Shown piece by piece: positions 61,577 to 64,000 of a stretch of 64,000 bases of DNA (positions are counted from its first letter, which is position 1; every line of letters begins with the position of its first letter). Both the position numbers and the translations under genes were made by a program. The DNA is from Lojkania enalia (taxonomy: Eukaryota; Ascomycota; Dothideomycetes; Pleosporales): contig ML986648.1 of assembly GCA_010094045.1 (NCBI GenBank), positions 42,128 to 106,127 on the forward strand, given 5' to 3'. The notes below the pieces were generated by a model that did not search any database, was not told where the DNA came from, and saw only the letters and a list, made by a program, of their open reading frames with translations.

Positions 61577-64000
61577 ATGGCCGAAGGAGCAACGCCGTCC
61601 ACGCTGGCTCCGCCGGCAGTGGTGGCATTGAAAGAGCAGGCAGCGCAATCCACGCCGCATCGCGTAGTAATGGAGCGATCGGTCAGCCAAGACATTAGAG
61701 ATGAGCGCGAGGATCTCAAAGAGGCCGCTGAACACAGCTTGAACGTCATCATGGACCTGGGCCTGGACGGCAAGATACGATATGTCAGCGAGTCCTGGAA
61801 GGCCGTCATCGGCACCGCGCCCGAGGACGTCGTTGGGAAATCCGTCGCCGACATCCTTATCAGCAACACCTCTCAGTTCGAAGATACAGTGGAGTCGATA
61901 AAGAAAGATGATTCGAGGAGCCGAATTACCCGGTTCTCAGTACGCATGGGGCCTTCCTCCGTCCTCCGTCGGAAGCGTTCGAAGCAGTCGGAGGGAGAAG
62001 AGTCGGAATTGTCACCCCAGTCGCCACAGGATGAGGAAGAGCAAGTGCTTGATTTGGAGGCCCAGGGCATCATGGTGTACGACCGTACGACGGGCGTCGA
62101 GAGCCACGTAAGTACTACATCACCGCACCGTATATCATTCTAACCAATGGAAGACCATGTGGATGATTCGCCCGTCGGTGATTCGAGAGGTGACTATTGA
62201 CCTGCCCGAACTTCTTGTCGAGTCACTCGGAGTTGGCGCAGAGATGTTGGCCCACTACCTTACTACCCTGGCCGAGCAAGGTGCTACAGATCCTGGAAGC
62301 CATCCTCCGCCAATGCCTGTGCTATGTCGAATCTGCGAGCGGCAGATTCCACCCTGGTGGTTTGAGAAGCATACAGAGCTCTGCCTACAGGAGCATCGCG
62401 CGGAGATGGAAGTGCAAATGGCGCAGGAAGCCCTTGCTGAGCACCGCAACGCTATTGTGAAGGTGCTAGACAGCCTTGAGGCTCAATCTCGACAGCCACG
62501 GGCAACTTCGGCAGAACTAGTTCAGCCTCCACTGCCGGCAGAGTACAAGGGGCTGCTCATTCAATCAACATCTACGCCCTCTTCCGGCACGCCATCGGGT
62601 CGAAGTTCACCAGCATCGCCGCCTTCGAGCTCCCGCGAACGTTCAACCGGCTTCGGCCACCACCGTGCTCGCTCTTTTGCAGTCAGGAGACCCCTCGCCC
62701 GCATTATTGAGCTTGTCCTGGATCTCTGCGATACAGCTCTTGAGATCAATACACCTGCTATTAAGGAAAACGCTCGGGCGCAGTCAACCTTTGAGCTGCG
62801 TACGCAATCTCCCCAGTCCGAGAATCGGATATCCCAAGTTCTTCAATGGCAATCACCCAGCTCAGGTTCTACTGAACATGGCGAAGGATTCAGAGCCCTA
62901 TGCGATGATACCAACAAATATGCTCGTGCAAAAGTCGACGCTGTCTCCCGCCATCGACACATCCTCGAGTATTCCGAGCGATTGCGTATCGAATACGATG
63001 TGTTGGTCCAGGAATGTATTGAAGCTGCAATGGAGAAAGCCCGTCGAATAGCCGCTGGGGAGGATAGTTCGTCGGAGGATGATCGCCAGAACGACGACGA
63101 TAATCAATCCTTTGAAGAATCGACCGATGCACCTCCTACTGAGGAAGGCATATTCCCATGTTCATTGGACGCCCCCTCGGCCATGGCACAAGCTCTTCGC
63201 AACGCTTCCGATCCTTCCCTGCCGGCACGTATTAGCCGGAGGGAATCTTCAGTTGCAGGCTCGACAAGATCGAGCAGCCCACGAGGAGGTTGTCAAACAC
63301 CACGGTCACATGTCGGAGCGATTAGCATCGCAACACAGAATAAGCGGCATTCTATGGCCTTGGAGAGCGATGCTGGAGCGGAGAGCGATAGTAGCGTTCG
63401 GTCTTCCGTTTTGTCTGGACCACGTCGGGCTGATTCGCCTTCTTCAGAAGTGGGCTTAGGCAGGGTTGCAAGCTCTCGCGAGCGCAAGCGGAAGAGCCTG
63501 ATTTTACCAAGTGTTATGTCAAGCCGACAACATTCTCCCGCTCGCTCCATGGCAGCACCTTCATCGCCGCTGAGGATGAACAAGCCGCGCATCCCTAGTG
63601 GAGTTGAGGGCCTTCAGTCCCCAATCACATCGCCCGTGCTAACCACAAGCGAATTTTCATCCCCGGCCATAGCACATATGCATCATCATCACCATCACCA
63701 TCATCATCATCATCATCATCATCATCACCACCGCCGACAATCTTCTACGGCTGGCTCGGATGGCCCAAGGCCTGTCTCACCCCGGTTGATACCTGTCAGC
63801 GCACCCCAACCACGTGCCGTCCCCCCATCCATCAAAGATTTTGAGATCATCAAACCAATTAGTAAAGGTGCTTTCGGCAGCGTCTACCTGGCCAAGAAGA
63901 AATCAACTGGAGAATACTACGCAATCAAAGTCTTGAAGAAGGCGGACATGGTTGCCAAGAATCAAGTCACCAACGTCAAGGCTGAGCGAGCAATCATGAT
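61577..64000 (+). CDS. RIM15: Rim15-type PAS-kinase, 5' part (runs off the window)
   Basis: Inferred model: exon 1 at 61577-62107 (177 aa), intron 62108-62153 (46 nt, GTAAGT..GGAAG, branch TTCTAAC, phase 0), exon 2 from 62154 open to the end; at least 792 complete residues. Domains in order: PAS-like region about 52-165 ([20 protein letters not shown]); zinc knuckle C235-x2-C238-x11-H250-x3-C254 ([20 protein letters not shown]); Ser/Pro-rich linker; 17 consecutive His at 687-703; AGC-type kinase domain from about 739 ([20 protein letters not shown]), with the glycine loop at G749-A-F-G752 and ATP lysine K769 in [12 protein letters not shown]. This order is that of yeast Rim15 and fission yeast Cek1/Ppk18, which act downstream of TOR and PKA and phosphorylate endosulfine-type PP2A inhibitors in quiescence. 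ATG 61577 is the first in-frame ATG after a TAG at 61517. Catalytic loop and response-regulator-like C-terminus lie beyond the window. Confidence 0.93.

Noticed and set aside
63681..63731. CAT/CAC repeat as a CRISPR-like or satellite array
   Set aside because: It is in frame and codes a polyhistidine tract within the kinase gene.

Overview
This window comes from a filamentous ascomycete (Pezizomycotina; a Dothideomycete is plausible, but the sequence does not settle the class). Three things point there: short introns of 46-59 nt with GT..AG ends and CTAAC/CTGAC-type branch points, recognisable fungal genes (a Rim15-type kinase, a DUF3433 membrane protein, an AATase-family acetyltransferase), and long AT-rich blocks of transposons whose C-to-T decay looks like repeat-induced point mutation (RIP). 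The layout is two-compartment: small gene islands of normal composition separated by RIP-eroded transposon nests.

Layout: 1-14.8 kb is a transposon block (pogo/Fot1-type DNA transposons, Ty3/Gypsy fragments, one well-preserved solo LTR). 14.8-18.6 kb is the first island, with an inverted pair of LTR-like sequences and one spliced acetyltransferase gene. 18.6-30.3 kb is a nested stack: a pogo element holding a 10.3 kb Gypsy element, which itself holds a 1.27 kb LTR element and another pogo element. 30.3-36.5 kb is the second island, with a secreted/GPI-like protein gene, a spliced DUF3433 gene and a broken gene cut off at the next repeat block. 36.6-51.0 kb is a second transposon block with a 10-N assembly gap. 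51-56.5 kb is a degraded zone with LTR and transposase remnants and a gene apparently killed by C-to-T stop codons. From about 56.5 kb the sequence is ordinary, becomes GC-rich, and enters the 5' part of a Rim15 kinase gene that runs off the end.

The host genes do not form an obvious pathway. The secreted protein gene, the DUF3433 gene and the broken transmembrane-protein gene sit together between two transposon blocks and may be a small linked group. The most informative content is the transposon stratigraphy. Exact 5-bp and TA target duplications date the insertions relative to one another, and RIP damage fades at the outer edges of the 10.3 kb Gypsy element, leaving the outer half of each LTR nearly intact. 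I found no rRNA, tRNA or CRISPR. Gene models are read by eye; introns are inferred from splice motifs and reading-frame continuity.
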